Made by a program: the position numbers and the translations under genes
Source of the DNA: Clostridia bacterium
Lineage (GTDB): Bacteria; Bacillota; Clostridia; Christensenellales; Aristaeellaceae
Length of the DNA stretch: 6,557 nucleotides
Direction of reading: 5' to 3'
Assembly (NCBI GenBank): GCA_900769875.1
Contig: CAAGII010000093.1
Location: forward strand, 1-6,557
The notes under the pieces: generated by a model
Database searches by the model: none
What the model was told of the DNA's origin: nothing
The model's input: only the letters and a program-made list of their open reading frames with translations
Part shown: positions 1 to 6,391 of the stretch, piece after piece
How positions within the stretch are numbered: position 1 is the stretch's first letter
Layout: each line of letters starts with the position of its first letter

Positions 1-451
1 AGGCGACAGCCTGCTGCGTGGTGCTGCGCGCCGGCTCGTCCGTCAGCGACAGCGTGCCGAAGTGGAACGCCCGCGCCTCGTCAATGAGCGAAAGGTCGAT
101 CTCCTCAAAGCGGATGCAGGTGTCCGCGCCCGGCTTGCGGGAGAAGGAGAACTCGCGGTCGCCGGAGGCATCCAGCGTCACAAACGCCAGCGTGGTGAAG
201 ACGTCGTCCGCCGCCACCAGGCCGCGCGTCTCGATGCCCGCGCCCGCCAGCGTGCCGCGCAGCAAGCGACCGAATGTATCCGTGCCGACCTTGCCCAGCA
301 GTGCCGTGCGCTTGCCGTACTTGGCCAGCGCAGCCAGGAAGTTCGCCGGTGCGCCGCCGGGATGCACGGCCATCGTCGGATAGCCCTCGCCGTCGGCGCC
401 GACCATGGTAAAATCAATGAGCAGTTCGCCCAAAGCCGTTACGTCGATCAT
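1..451 (-). CDS. PfkB-family sugar kinase, fructokinase-like (3' part outside window)
   Basis: This is the N-terminal 150 codons of a ribokinase/PfkB-family kinase, most like fructokinases, which transfer phosphate from ATP to a sugar in the cytosol. Reading from an ATG at 451 gives MIDVTALGELLIDF. The family marks are GELLID (residues 8-13, with Asp13 expected to bind sugar), the signature GGAPAN (32-37) and GKVGTDTFG (53-61), then RKPGAD near residue 105, typical of fructokinases. The ATP site and catalytic Asp (GAGD region) lie beyond position 1; the family is usually about 310-330 residues, so roughly half is present. A GAGAGAGG ribosome site precedes the start, and only 13 bases separate it from the upstream isomerase stop, so the two genes are almost certainly co-transcribed. 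The isomerase makes ketoses, so D-fructose or D-xylulose is the likely substrate. Family assignment is firm; substrate is inferred. Confidence 0.93.
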   Translation of the reverse strand, partial: MIDVTALGELLIDFTMVGADGEGYPTMAVHPGGAPANFLAALAKYGKRTALLGKVGTDTFGRLLRGTLAGAGIETRGLVAADDVFTTLAFVTLDASGDREFSFSRKPGADTCIRFEEIDLSLIDEARAFHFGTLSLTDEPARSTTQQAVA

Positions 452-464
452 CGTCTTCCCTCTC

Positions 465-1151
465 TCACTTGGCAGCGGGGTACTCGTTGCACAGCAGGCG
501 GTACGGCGGCTCGTCCTCCTCAATCTTCGGGAAGCGGCCCACCGGCGGATTGAAGCGGTTGTCGGTGTTGTCGTCGTTGCACTGGCTCACCTCGCCCAGC
601 AGCACGGGGCCGGTGCCCTCCTCCACGGCAAAGTCGTGGTAGAGGAACTGCTGCACGTGGATGCTCTCGCCCGGCGTCAGGCGGATCTGCGTGCCGGCGG
701 GCACGGTGTAGGTGCGGCCGTCGGTGTGCACGGTCACGTCGGACTCGTAGTCGATCTCCTCGTTGGGCAGCGAGTTGTACACGCGGATGAGCACGTTGCC
801 GCCGCCGCGGTTGATGATGTCCTCGGTCTTGTACCAGTGGAAGTGATTGGGCGCGTACTGGCCTTCCTTGAGGTAGAGCAGCTTCTCGGCGTAGACCTTG
901 GGGTACTTGTCCGCCATGGCGCGGTTGCCGTTGCGGATGGTGATCAGGGAGAAGCCGAACTTATCAAAGTTGCCAAGGCCGTAATCGGTGATGTCCCAGC
1001 CGAGCATGCAGTCGCGCACCTCGTCATACTCGTGGCCGATATCCTGCCACTGCTCGGGGGTAAAATGGCAGAAGGGCGGCAGATAGCAGCAGTACTTCTC
1101 GCACATGGCCTCCAGCTCGCGCAGCGCCGCGTTGACTTCAGAACGTTTCAT
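465..1151 (-). CDS. D-lyxose/D-mannose ketol-isomerase (cupin type)
   Basis: A 228-residue protein of the D-lyxose isomerase family (EC 5.3.1.15), whose members interconvert D-lyxose and D-xylulose and also D-mannose and D-fructose using a divalent metal, usually Mn2+. The length matches the ~227-230-residue enterobacterial/Providencia form rather than the shorter Bacillus YdaE form. The cupin metal site is visible: PNHFHWYKTED supplies His103, His105 and Glu110, and GESIHVQQF supplies His165. The following NRGGG and the C-terminal NPPVGRFPKIEEDE (201-214) are also family-typical. No signal peptide, so cytosolic. The ATG at 1151 has an AAGGAGA ribosome site seven bases upstream. It lies 59 bp after the ABC-like gene and 13 bp before the sugar kinase. 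With that kinase it forms an aldose-to-ketose-to-ketose-phosphate module. Family is confident; whether mannose or lyxose is the natural substrate cannot be read from sequence. Confidence 0.93.
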   Translation of the reverse strand: MKRSEVNAALRELEAMCEKYCCYLPPFCHFTPEQWQDIGHEYDEVRDCMLGWDITDYGLGNFDKFGFSLITIRNGNRAMADKYPKVYAEKLLYLKEGQYAPNHFHWYKTEDIINRGGGNVLIRVYNSLPNEEIDYESDVTVHTDGRTYTVPAGTQIRLTPGESIHVQQFLYHDFAVEEGTGPVLLGEVSQCNDDNTDNRFNPPVGRFPKIEEDEPPYRLLCNEYPAAK

Positions 1152-1187
1152 GGGGATTCTCCTTTCAAGCTTCTGAGGTTAATAAAT

Positions 1188-1211
1188 GGTAAAAACAGGA
1201 AAGATGCCTGT
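1188..1211 (-). terminator. weak hairpin plus T-run after the ABC-like gene (possible partial terminator)
   Basis: In the transcript, ACAGG (1211-1207) pairs with CCTGT (1199-1195) across a 7-base loop and is followed directly by UUUU and ACC. The stem is only five base pairs (a sixth would be G-U) and overlaps the ABC-like stop codon, so it would be a leaky terminator at best. It could lower expression of the isomerase-kinase pair or be chance. No convincing promoter is seen between it and the isomerase start. Confidence 0.3.
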
Positions 1212-2692
1212 CATTCTCCCTGTGCATCCGCCGGTCTTTTGTAGAGCTGAAGCCACGGCGCGGTGAACGGCAACTGATCAAACTCGCTCTTTTCATAGCA
1301 GCGGACCGTACCTTGTTCCACGCGGATCAGTCGGGTGGCCAAGGTAAAAGCATCGGCCAGATTGACCGCGAGGATGATCACGGTAATCCCCTGATTGAGA
1401 AGCGCCTTGAGCAGCTCCCAAATGTGCATGCGCAGCCGCACGTCCGCGCCCTTGAAGGGCTGGATACAGAATACCGCCTTCGGCCTCTGCAGAAGGATAC
1501 GCTGGAAGACGAGGTCATAGCGCTGGCGACGGGTCAACTGGCCGGGTGTGAGATCGAACACATCGTCGCCCACGCGCTGGGCCCACTCCTTGCGAATACC
1601 CGCACGCATGCGCGCATCCATCCAGATCTTTGGAAGACGGTGGTCTACCGTCATGCACAGGTTGTCCAGATAGCTCAGTTGCGGAAAGATCATCGATTCA
1701 TCCGGCCGCTCGCGCAGGATGGCGATATCGCGTGCAACGCCGGGCGCAAAGAGCCGGCCAGCCAGACGAATCTCGCCGCGTTCAATCGCGCGTTCTCCCG
1801 TGAGTGTGGCAATCAGGTCGTCAAAAATCTGGTTCTGCAGATCCTGCACGACCACGCAATCCCCCGGCCTGGCGTACAGCGACAGGCCGCGCACCCTGCC
1901 CGCGCACAAATCGCGCACAAGCAGCACGGGCTCCTCGCCGCTGACCGGCTCCTGCTGCCCCATCTGTTCGCGTACGCGGCGGACATAGCGCTCCTCATAG
2001 GGCAGATCGCCGTCCTGCGGGCGCAGGATCTTGAGCACCCTGCCATTGGAATATACTGCCGTGCGGTCGCAGATCTGCACCAGCTCCTCGTAATGGAAGC
2101 CGATATACAGGAAGGAGACGCCCTCGCGCGCGTATTTGCGCAGGATGGCGTGCAGGCGCATCAGCTCAGGATCGCTGAGCATCGCTCCGATTTCGCGCAG
2201 GATAATCAGCCGGCAGCCGGCCACGATCGCCTTGACCAGCTCGACCGTTACGCGCTCGAACACCGTCAGCGTATCGACATACGCATCCGCAGCAATGTGG
2301 ACGCCCAGCGCGTCAAGCACCGGCTGCACCTGGCGCACCAGCACGCCGGGCCGGATCAGCCATGCCCGAAATCCCGGGCGCAGCACGAAGATGTTGTCCG
2401 CTACGGTCAGGCCGTCCACCAGGGAGCTGACGCTGCTGATGACAGCGATGCGGTTGTCGTGCGCACGGGGCGCGCGCCAGCTGTTGACCAGCTCCTCCTG
2501 AAGGTAGACATAACCGAACTCCAGCTGCAGATTGCTGCGCAGCAGGTCAATCAGCGCCGTGAGACCATGTCCGTTCATCGGCAGCAGGCCCATGATCTCC
2601 CCGCAGAGGATATCCAGATTGAAGCCCTGCAGCTGCGCCGTACCCTGCTCCATCAGCGTCACATCCGACAGGCGCAGCGCCTCTTTCGTCAT
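1211..2692 (-). CDS. Degenerate tandem ABC ATPase of RbsA/MglA architecture (predicted pseudo-ATPase)
   Basis: A 493-residue protein with the length and two-domain layout of CUT2 sugar-importer ATPases (RbsA/MglA, ~500 residues): half one about 5-225, half two about 255-485. Alignment by eye is clear through LTVADNIF (95-102), VELVKAI (150-156) and ICDR (207-210), but key positions are lost. In half one the Walker A is PMNGHGLT, with Leu44 for Lys; the Q-loop Gln is Ser87; the signature is LTVFERV, not LSGGQ/LSVGQQ; Walker B is IILREIGA, with Arg166 for Asp though Glu167 remains; the H-loop His is Phe199. In half two the P-loop glycines are gone (QDLQNQIFDD, 283-292), the signature is LTPGQLTRR (381-389), and Walker B plus catalytic Glu are CIQPF (409-413). 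ATP hydrolysis is very unlikely. The frame is intact and the ATG sits in an ATGA overlap with the kinase stop, with AGGAGG seven bases upstream. A signalling or transporter-docking adaptor role is my inference. Confidence 0.88.
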   Translation of the reverse strand: MTKEALRLSDVTLMEQGTAQLQGFNLDILCGEIMGLLPMNGHGLTALIDLLRSNLQLEFGYVYLQEELVNSWRAPRAHDNRIAVISSVSSLVDGLTVADNIFVLRPGFRAWLIRPGVLVRQVQPVLDALGVHIAADAYVDTLTVFERVTVELVKAIVAGCRLIILREIGAMLSDPELMRLHAILRKYAREGVSFLYIGFHYEELVQICDRTAVYSNGRVLKILRPQDGDLPYEERYVRRVREQMGQQEPVSGEEPVLLVRDLCAGRVRGLSLYARPGDCVVVQDLQNQIFDDLIATLTGERAIERGEIRLAGRLFAPGVARDIAILRERPDESMIFPQLSYLDNLCMTVDHRLPKIWMDARMRAGIRKEWAQRVGDDVFDLTPGQLTRRQRYDLVFQRILLQRPKAVFCIQPFKGADVRLRMHIWELLKALLNQGITVIILAVNLADAFTLATRLIRVEQGTVRCYEKSEFDQLPFTAPWLQLYKRPADAQGE

Positions 2693-2705
2693 CCCAGTAC
2701 CTCCT
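2689..2705 (-). promoter_or_regulatory. ATGA stop-start overlap with AGGAGG ribosome site (kinase / ABC-like gene)
   Basis: The kinase TGA (2691-2689) and the ABC-like ATG (2692-2690) share bases in an ATGA motif. A full AGGAGG (2705-2700) lies seven bases before the ATG. The arrangement fixes the start of the ABC-like protein and predicts translational coupling, hence related amounts of the two products. Confidence 0.85.
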
Positions 2706-3735
2706 TGTTGGCGATATCACGGTCGCTGGTGATGATGGGCAGGCGAATCTCTACCGTGGTGCCCATGCCCGGCATCGAATAGACGTGCAGGCCGTATTCC
2801 TCGCCGAACAGCAGGCGGATGCGGTTATCAACATTGACAAGCGCCACGCCTGTGCGCCGCGCGCCCTCCATCTGCGCGTCCAGCGCGCCCTTGCCCAGAC
2901 TGCTGTTGAGCCGGGCAAGCGTCTTTTCATCCATACCCACGCCATCGTCGCTGACCTGGATAATCAGACTGGTGCCCGTCTTTTGCAAATAGATCGTCAG
3001 ATGGCCGACGCCGACCTTCAGCTCCGTGCCATGGATGATGCTGTTTTCCAGAATCGGCTGGAGCGTCAGCTTGGGCAGGCGGCAGCGGTACAGCTCCGCA
3101 CGGTCCTCCTCCGAACAGCGGATATTCAGCTGCAATCTCTCCGCGAAGCGATACTGCTGGATGTGGTAATACGTCTCGCAGTTTTGCAGTTCCTCCTCCA
3201 CGGTCACCAGGTTCTCCACCTTACTGATCGTATAGCGGAAAAATTTGGCCAGCGCTTCCGTCATGTCTGCGACGCTGGACAGGCCGGCCAGCAGCGCCTC
3301 GCTGCGAATGCTCTCCAGCGTGTTGTAGAGGAAGTGCGGGTTGATCTGGTTTTGCAGCGCCAGATACTGCGCCTGGCGCTTGTTGAGCTGAAAGACCTTG
3401 GACGGATCCAGCCAGGACTGCACCTGGCGAAGCAGCAGCTCGTCGCCGCTGTCGAAGGGAAGCATGGCGCGCTCCGCCTCCCCGATGCCGTAGCCGCGCA
3501 GCATCTGCTGGATGGCGCGTCCGCGCAGGCGATACGGCCGCACGACGGTGTGCCATGCGGTGAAGGCCAGCGCCACATACGCAGCCAGCGCCAGCAGCAC
3601 CAGCGTAAGCGGCTCCCCGCGGGTGAGCAGATCCGCCGCGCCATAGACGAGGAACACCGCGCCGCACGCGGCAAAGGCCAGCGCCAGCAGACGGACCCTG
3701 CCGACCAGGTAGCGTCCCTTTTCGTTCAATCGCAC
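2689..3735 (-). CDS. LytS/YesM-type sensor histidine kinase without an extracellular sensor domain
   Basis: A 348-residue membrane histidine kinase of the His_kinase/YesM class. Two hydrophobic helices lie at about 15-36 and 43-66, joined by a loop of only six or so residues (LTRGEP). A cytoplasmic linker (67-120) precedes the H-box QNQINPHFLYNTLESIR, with predicted phospho-acceptor His134. The ATP-binding domain has an N-box LQPILENSIIHG (Asn231, His235), a G1 box SDDGVGM (262-268), the conserved GVALVNVDNRIRLLFG (296-311) and GMGTTVEI (323-330). YesM kinases are typically about 570-600 residues with a large extracellular domain; that domain is absent and no clear HAMP is visible, so direct ligand sensing looks unlikely. 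The start is GTG at 3735, preceded by GGAGGAGG, 22 bases after the response regulator stop. Its stop overlaps the ABC-like start by 4 bp. It presumably phosphorylates the neighbouring regulator. Confidence 0.93.
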   Translation of the reverse strand: MRLNEKGRYLVGRVRLLALAFAACGAVFLVYGAADLLTRGEPLTLVLLALAAYVALAFTAWHTVVRPYRLRGRAIQQMLRGYGIGEAERAMLPFDSGDELLLRQVQSWLDPSKVFQLNKRQAQYLALQNQINPHFLYNTLESIRSEALLAGLSSVADMTEALAKFFRYTISKVENLVTVEEELQNCETYYHIQQYRFAERLQLNIRCSEEDRAELYRCRLPKLTLQPILENSIIHGTELKVGVGHLTIYLQKTGTSLIIQVSDDGVGMDEKTLARLNSSLGKGALDAQMEGARRTGVALVNVDNRIRLLFGEEYGLHVYSMPGMGTTVEIRLPIITSDRDIANKEVLG

Positions 3736-3757
3736 CGCCTCCTCCGTACGCCCTTAC

Positions 3758-5347
3758 TCAGCCGTACAGCTTGCGGTACTGACCGGGGCTCAGGTCCGTC
3801 TCCTTGCGGAAGGTCTGATTAAAGTGCTTGAGATCGTTATAGCCCACCTGTGTGCAGATCTGCGACACCGGCAGATTCGTCCGGGCGAGCAGCTCCTTGG
3901 CGTGCTCCATGCGGATGCGCGTGAGATAGCGCACAAAGCTCTCGCCCGTCTCCTTCTTAAAAAACGCGCTGAAATAGCTGACTGAAAAGCCAATCTCTCT
4001 GCATACGCGCTCCAGTGTGATCGGCTCGCTGTAATGGCGCTGCACATACTCGCACGCCATGCGAATGGGCCGCGTCTGCGCGCTGCGCTGCTGCTCGGCA
4101 ATCGCGTTCATCTCCTGCACCGTCATCTGCGTGAGCGCATCAAACAGCGTGTCCATGCACCCGATGTGCGTAAGCTGCGCCGCAAAGGTGCGCTCCTTTT
4201 CCTCGCGATTCTCAATCTCCGGGCGCTGAAGCAGAATACGCCCCGCCGCCATCACCAGGCCATACGCCTCCTCGCCGCGAAGCCCGGGGAGACCTGCGGC
4301 GTCGGTACGCAGCTGCTCCACGATGTCCGCAACCGCCGACGGGTTCAGCCGCTCCGCCGGTTCGCCGACCGCCTGACGATAACGGCGCAGTAGCGTCTCC
4401 GACGCGACACCGGAGCCGTACGCTTCACGCTCGATGAGCCGGCCTGCGCCCTGTGTCAGGCGCTCATACAGCAGCGTCTGCGCCTGCGCGCATGCTGCGG
4501 GCGCTTCCTGCACGGCGCGTACCGGGCCGCTCAGCGCCATGGTGAATTCCATGCTGCCGATCAGACCTCCCTTGACATTGAGCTGATTGAGGCATAGGCG
4601 CAAGCGCTTGCGCACCTCACCCTCCTGCGCCGGGGCAAAGCCCAGCAGCGCGCCGCAGCTACCATCCTGCGCATGGGTAATCAGCGTGTGACACACGGCG
4701 CTCAGCTCGGAAGCAAGCGCCTTGGCCGCCTTCTCCTCCGCGATGCGCACGGAGGCCGCTGCCGTGTCCTGCGCGTCGTAGTCCATGATCAGCAGCGCAG
4801 CCTGCCACAGCCCCTCCTGCGCGCGGAAGCGGTACCGATCCCAGAGGATATCGTCCGTCAGCGTCAGAGACGGATTCTCCATGATGTCCTGCATCAGGCG
4901 CTCATGCAGCTGCCGCTTGTCCTCCCGGCTGCTGATGCGCAGCTGCTCCATCTCGCTGCCCAGCCGCTTGCGGCTCAGGCAGCGCTCGCCGAGCTTGCGC
5001 AGGGTGCCCATCAGCTCCTGCTGATTGATCGGCTTGAGCAGATAGTCGCCCACGCCGAAGCGGATCGCGCTCTGCGCGTATTCAAAATGTGCATAACCGC
5101 TGATGATCGCAATCTCCAGCTGAGGATCAAACGCCTTGGCGCGCTCAATCAGCTCCAGGCCGTGGCAGCCCGGCATGCGGATATCCGTGATGAGGATATC
5201 CGGCTGGCGCGCGCGGATCAGCTCCAGCGCCTCAAAGCCATTGGATGCAACGCCGGCAAGCTCCATGCCCAGCGCGTCCCAATCGATCAGCATCCGAATG
5301 AGGCTGCAAACCCGCGCCTCGTCGTCGGCGATAATCACCTTGAGCAT
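3758..5347 (-). CDS. YesN-type response regulator with C-terminal AraC DNA-binding domain
   Basis: A 529-residue transcription factor, the cognate partner of the adjacent YesM-type kinase. The receiver domain (1-122) has the acidic pair Asp8-Asp9, phospho-acceptor Asp55 in ILITDIRMPG, Ser83 in IISGYAHFEYAQ and Lys105 in DYLLKPI. The middle region (about 125-425) is poorly conserved; residues 180-300, including LLGFAP and FTMALSG, may be a degenerate GGDEF/CdaR-like domain as in other long YesN proteins, which is tentative. The C-terminal AraC domain (426-529) has two helix-turn-helix units, SEPITLERVCREIGFSVSYF and LPVSQICTQVGYNDLKHFNQ, ending in the usual LSPGQYRK. The chosen ATG (5347) begins MLKVIIADDE and has AGAGGGGGG seven bases upstream; a start 17 codons earlier (5398) would lie at the predicted promoter -35. 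It probably activates the sugar transport genes upstream, whose promoter is outside the window. Confidence 0.94.
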   Translation of the reverse strand: MLKVIIADDEARVCSLIRMLIDWDALGMELAGVASNGFEALELIRARQPDILITDIRMPGCHGLELIERAKAFDPQLEIAIISGYAHFEYAQSAIRFGVGDYLLKPINQQELMGTLRKLGERCLSRKRLGSEMEQLRISSREDKRQLHERLMQDIMENPSLTLTDDILWDRYRFRAQEGLWQAALLIMDYDAQDTAAASVRIAEEKAAKALASELSAVCHTLITHAQDGSCGALLGFAPAQEGEVRKRLRLCLNQLNVKGGLIGSMEFTMALSGPVRAVQEAPAACAQAQTLLYERLTQGAGRLIEREAYGSGVASETLLRRYRQAVGEPAERLNPSAVADIVEQLRTDAAGLPGLRGEEAYGLVMAAGRILLQRPEIENREEKERTFAAQLTHIGCMDTLFDALTQMTVQEMNAIAEQQRSAQTRPIRMACEYVQRHYSEPITLERVCREIGFSVSYFSAFFKKETGESFVRYLTRIRMEHAKELLARTNLPVSQICTQVGYNDLKHFNQTFRKETDLSPGQYRKLYG

Positions 5348-5354
5348 CCGCACA

Positions 5355-5363
5355 CCCCCCTCT
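5355..5363 (-). promoter_or_regulatory. Ribosome binding site fixing the response regulator start
   Basis: AGAGGGGGG reads on the minus strand seven bases before the ATG at 5347. The receiver domain homology begins exactly at that ATG, so this site supports the short form and argues against the in-frame upstream starts at 5365 and 5398. Confidence 0.7.
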
Positions 5364-5368
5364 GGCAT

Positions 5369-5398
5369 ATTGTAGCATACTCCCGTTATCCGCCGCAA
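5369..5398 (-). promoter_or_regulatory. Sigma-A-like promoter for the regulator operon
   Basis: On the minus strand a -35 candidate TTGCGG (5398-5393) is followed after 18 bases by TACAAT (5374-5369), which matches the -10 consensus at five of six positions. Transcription would begin around 5362-5358 or a few bases earlier, giving a very short leader before the ATG at 5347. It sits just downstream of the terminator behind the binding-protein gene, so regulator, kinase and ABC-like genes can be expressed apart from the transporter. The -35 is weak, which would suit low or activated expression. Confidence 0.6.
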
Positions 5399-5420
5399 CG
5401 CTCTGCACAGCTTTCCCGGT

Positions 5421-5460
5421 CAATAAATACGGACGTCAGCCCTGCGACTGACGTCCGCAT
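5421..5460 (-). terminator. Intrinsic terminator after the sugar-binding protein gene
   Basis: In the transcript CGGACGTCAG (5457-5448) pairs perfectly with CTGACGTCCG (5439-5430) across an 8-base loop. The stem extends to 13 bp with one G-U pair (5460-5427). It is followed by UAUUUAUUG, a broken but U-rich tail. It begins 13 bases after the binding-protein stop codon. The interrupted T-run may allow some read-through into the regulator operon. Confidence 0.78.
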
Positions 5461-5473
5461 CCATATGAGGGAT

Positions 5474-6364
5474 TTACTTGGTCAGAACGGAGACGCCGGT
5501 GTCGGTCACAGCGCCGCCGAGGCTCTCGCCGTTCAGCGCAGCCACAGCCGCCTTCACGCCCTCGTAGCCCATCACGTCGGGGTTCTGAGCCATGGTCGCC
5601 AGCAGGTAGCCATCCTGGATCAGGCCCAGGATCGCGTCGGACTTATCGAAGCCCACGCCCACGATCGCGTCGGAGCCAGAAGCCTTGATCGCGTTGCCCG
5701 CGCCGGTGGTGGAACCCTCGTTGCAGCCGAAGATGCCCACGACGCCCTGGATCACATAGTTCTCAGCGATGGTCTGGCTCTTGGCGGCGTCGCCCTCGCC
5801 ATACTGGGTCTCCAGCAGCTCAAACGCCGTGCCCTCGAACGCAGAGCGGAAGCCTTCCTCACGCATGACGCAGGAGGCGGTGGCGGCGTTCACGTTGATG
5901 ATGCCGATCTTGCCTTCGGTCACGCCGCGCTTCTCCAGCTCAGCGATCATGGTCTCGCCAGCGGTCTTGCCGGCAGCGGTGTTGTCGGTGGAGAAGGTGG
6001 CCTCCGCCTCGACGTTCGCCGGAGAGTCGACGTAGATCAGCTTCACGCCCTGCGCAGCCGCTTCCTTCAGCGCGGAGGAGATGGCATCCGGGCCATTGGC
6101 AGCGACGATGATCGCCTGATAGCCGCCCGCAACAGCGTTGTTGACCTGCTCGATCTGCTGCGCGTCGTCTTTGGTGTTCGGGGCCATGAAGGTGACGGTC
6201 ACGCCGAGCTCGGCGGCGGCCTTCTGAGCGCCCTCGTTCAGGGTGACCCAGTGCTGGTCGATGGAGTCCATCGTGATCAGGGCGATCTTCTCGCCCGCGG
6301 CCAGAGCGCCGGCGCAGACAGCCAGCAGCGCGACGCACAGCAGCATGGAAACCAGTTTCTTCAT
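5474..6364 (-). CDS. RbsB-like sugar ABC transporter substrate-binding protein
   Basis: A 296-residue secreted binding protein of the Peripla_BP_4 / ribose-galactose type (CUT2), which captures a monosaccharide outside the membrane and delivers it to the permease. Residues 1-22 form a signal peptide (MKK, hydrophobic core, ALA before AGE). Cys17 lies in LAVC, whose Val at -1 is a poor lipobox, so signal peptidase I cleavage near residue 22 is favoured. By comparison with E. coli RbsB, likely ligand contacts are Trp39, Asp113 in YVDS, Arg168 in REEGF, Asn215, Asp240 in GVGFD and Gln260 in MAQNPD. The RbsB Arg90 position appears to be Ser114, suggesting a sugar other than ribose. GGGAGG lies eight bases before the ATG. 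It follows the permease by 65 bp and is closed by a terminator. The metabolic genes suggest fructose, mannose or lyxose as ligand; the ligand is inferred. Confidence 0.95.
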   Translation of the reverse strand: MKKLVSMLLCVALLAVCAGALAAGEKIALITMDSIDQHWVTLNEGAQKAAAELGVTVTFMAPNTKDDAQQIEQVNNAVAGGYQAIIVAANGPDAISSALKEAAAQGVKLIYVDSPANVEAEATFSTDNTAAGKTAGETMIAELEKRGVTEGKIGIINVNAATASCVMREEGFRSAFEGTAFELLETQYGEGDAAKSQTIAENYVIQGVVGIFGCNEGSTTGAGNAIKASGSDAIVGVGFDKSDAILGLIQDGYLLATMAQNPDVMGYEGVKAAVAALNGESLGGAVTDTGVSVLTK

Positions 6365-6391
6365 AGTTCGTTCCTCCCAGTGATTTTTTCT

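Noticed and set aside
405..1244. Plus-strand open frame (279 codons) opposite the isomerase
   Set aside because: The Val/Ala/Leu/His-rich translation is a shadow of codon bias on the other strand. The minus-strand product is a clear cupin isomerase.
1211..2692. Calling the ABC-like gene a pseudogene
   Set aside because: There is no frameshift or internal stop, length is normal for the family, translation is coupled to an intact kinase, and substitutions cluster at catalytic motifs while structural segments persist.
1313..2782. Long plus-strand open frame (489 codons) opposite the ABC-like gene
   Set aside because: It is a low-complexity His/Gln/Ala/Arg-rich translation typical of the antisense of GC-rich coding sequence. 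It has no recognisable domain, while the opposite strand shows clear RbsA-like homology.
2785..3822. Plus-strand open frame (345 codons) opposite the histidine kinase
   Set aside because: It is antisense to a kinase with all its motifs in place, shows biased composition and no domain, and spans the gap between two real genes.
5348..5398. N-terminal extension of the response regulator (MRRITG...)
   Set aside because: The receiver domain starts at the ATG at 5347, which has its own ribosome site, and the extension overlaps the predicted promoter.
5421..5426. TTGACC on the minus strand as a -35 element just after the terminator
   Set aside because: No acceptable -10 lies 16-19 bases downstream; the TACAAT at 5374 is too far away and pairs better with TTGCGG.
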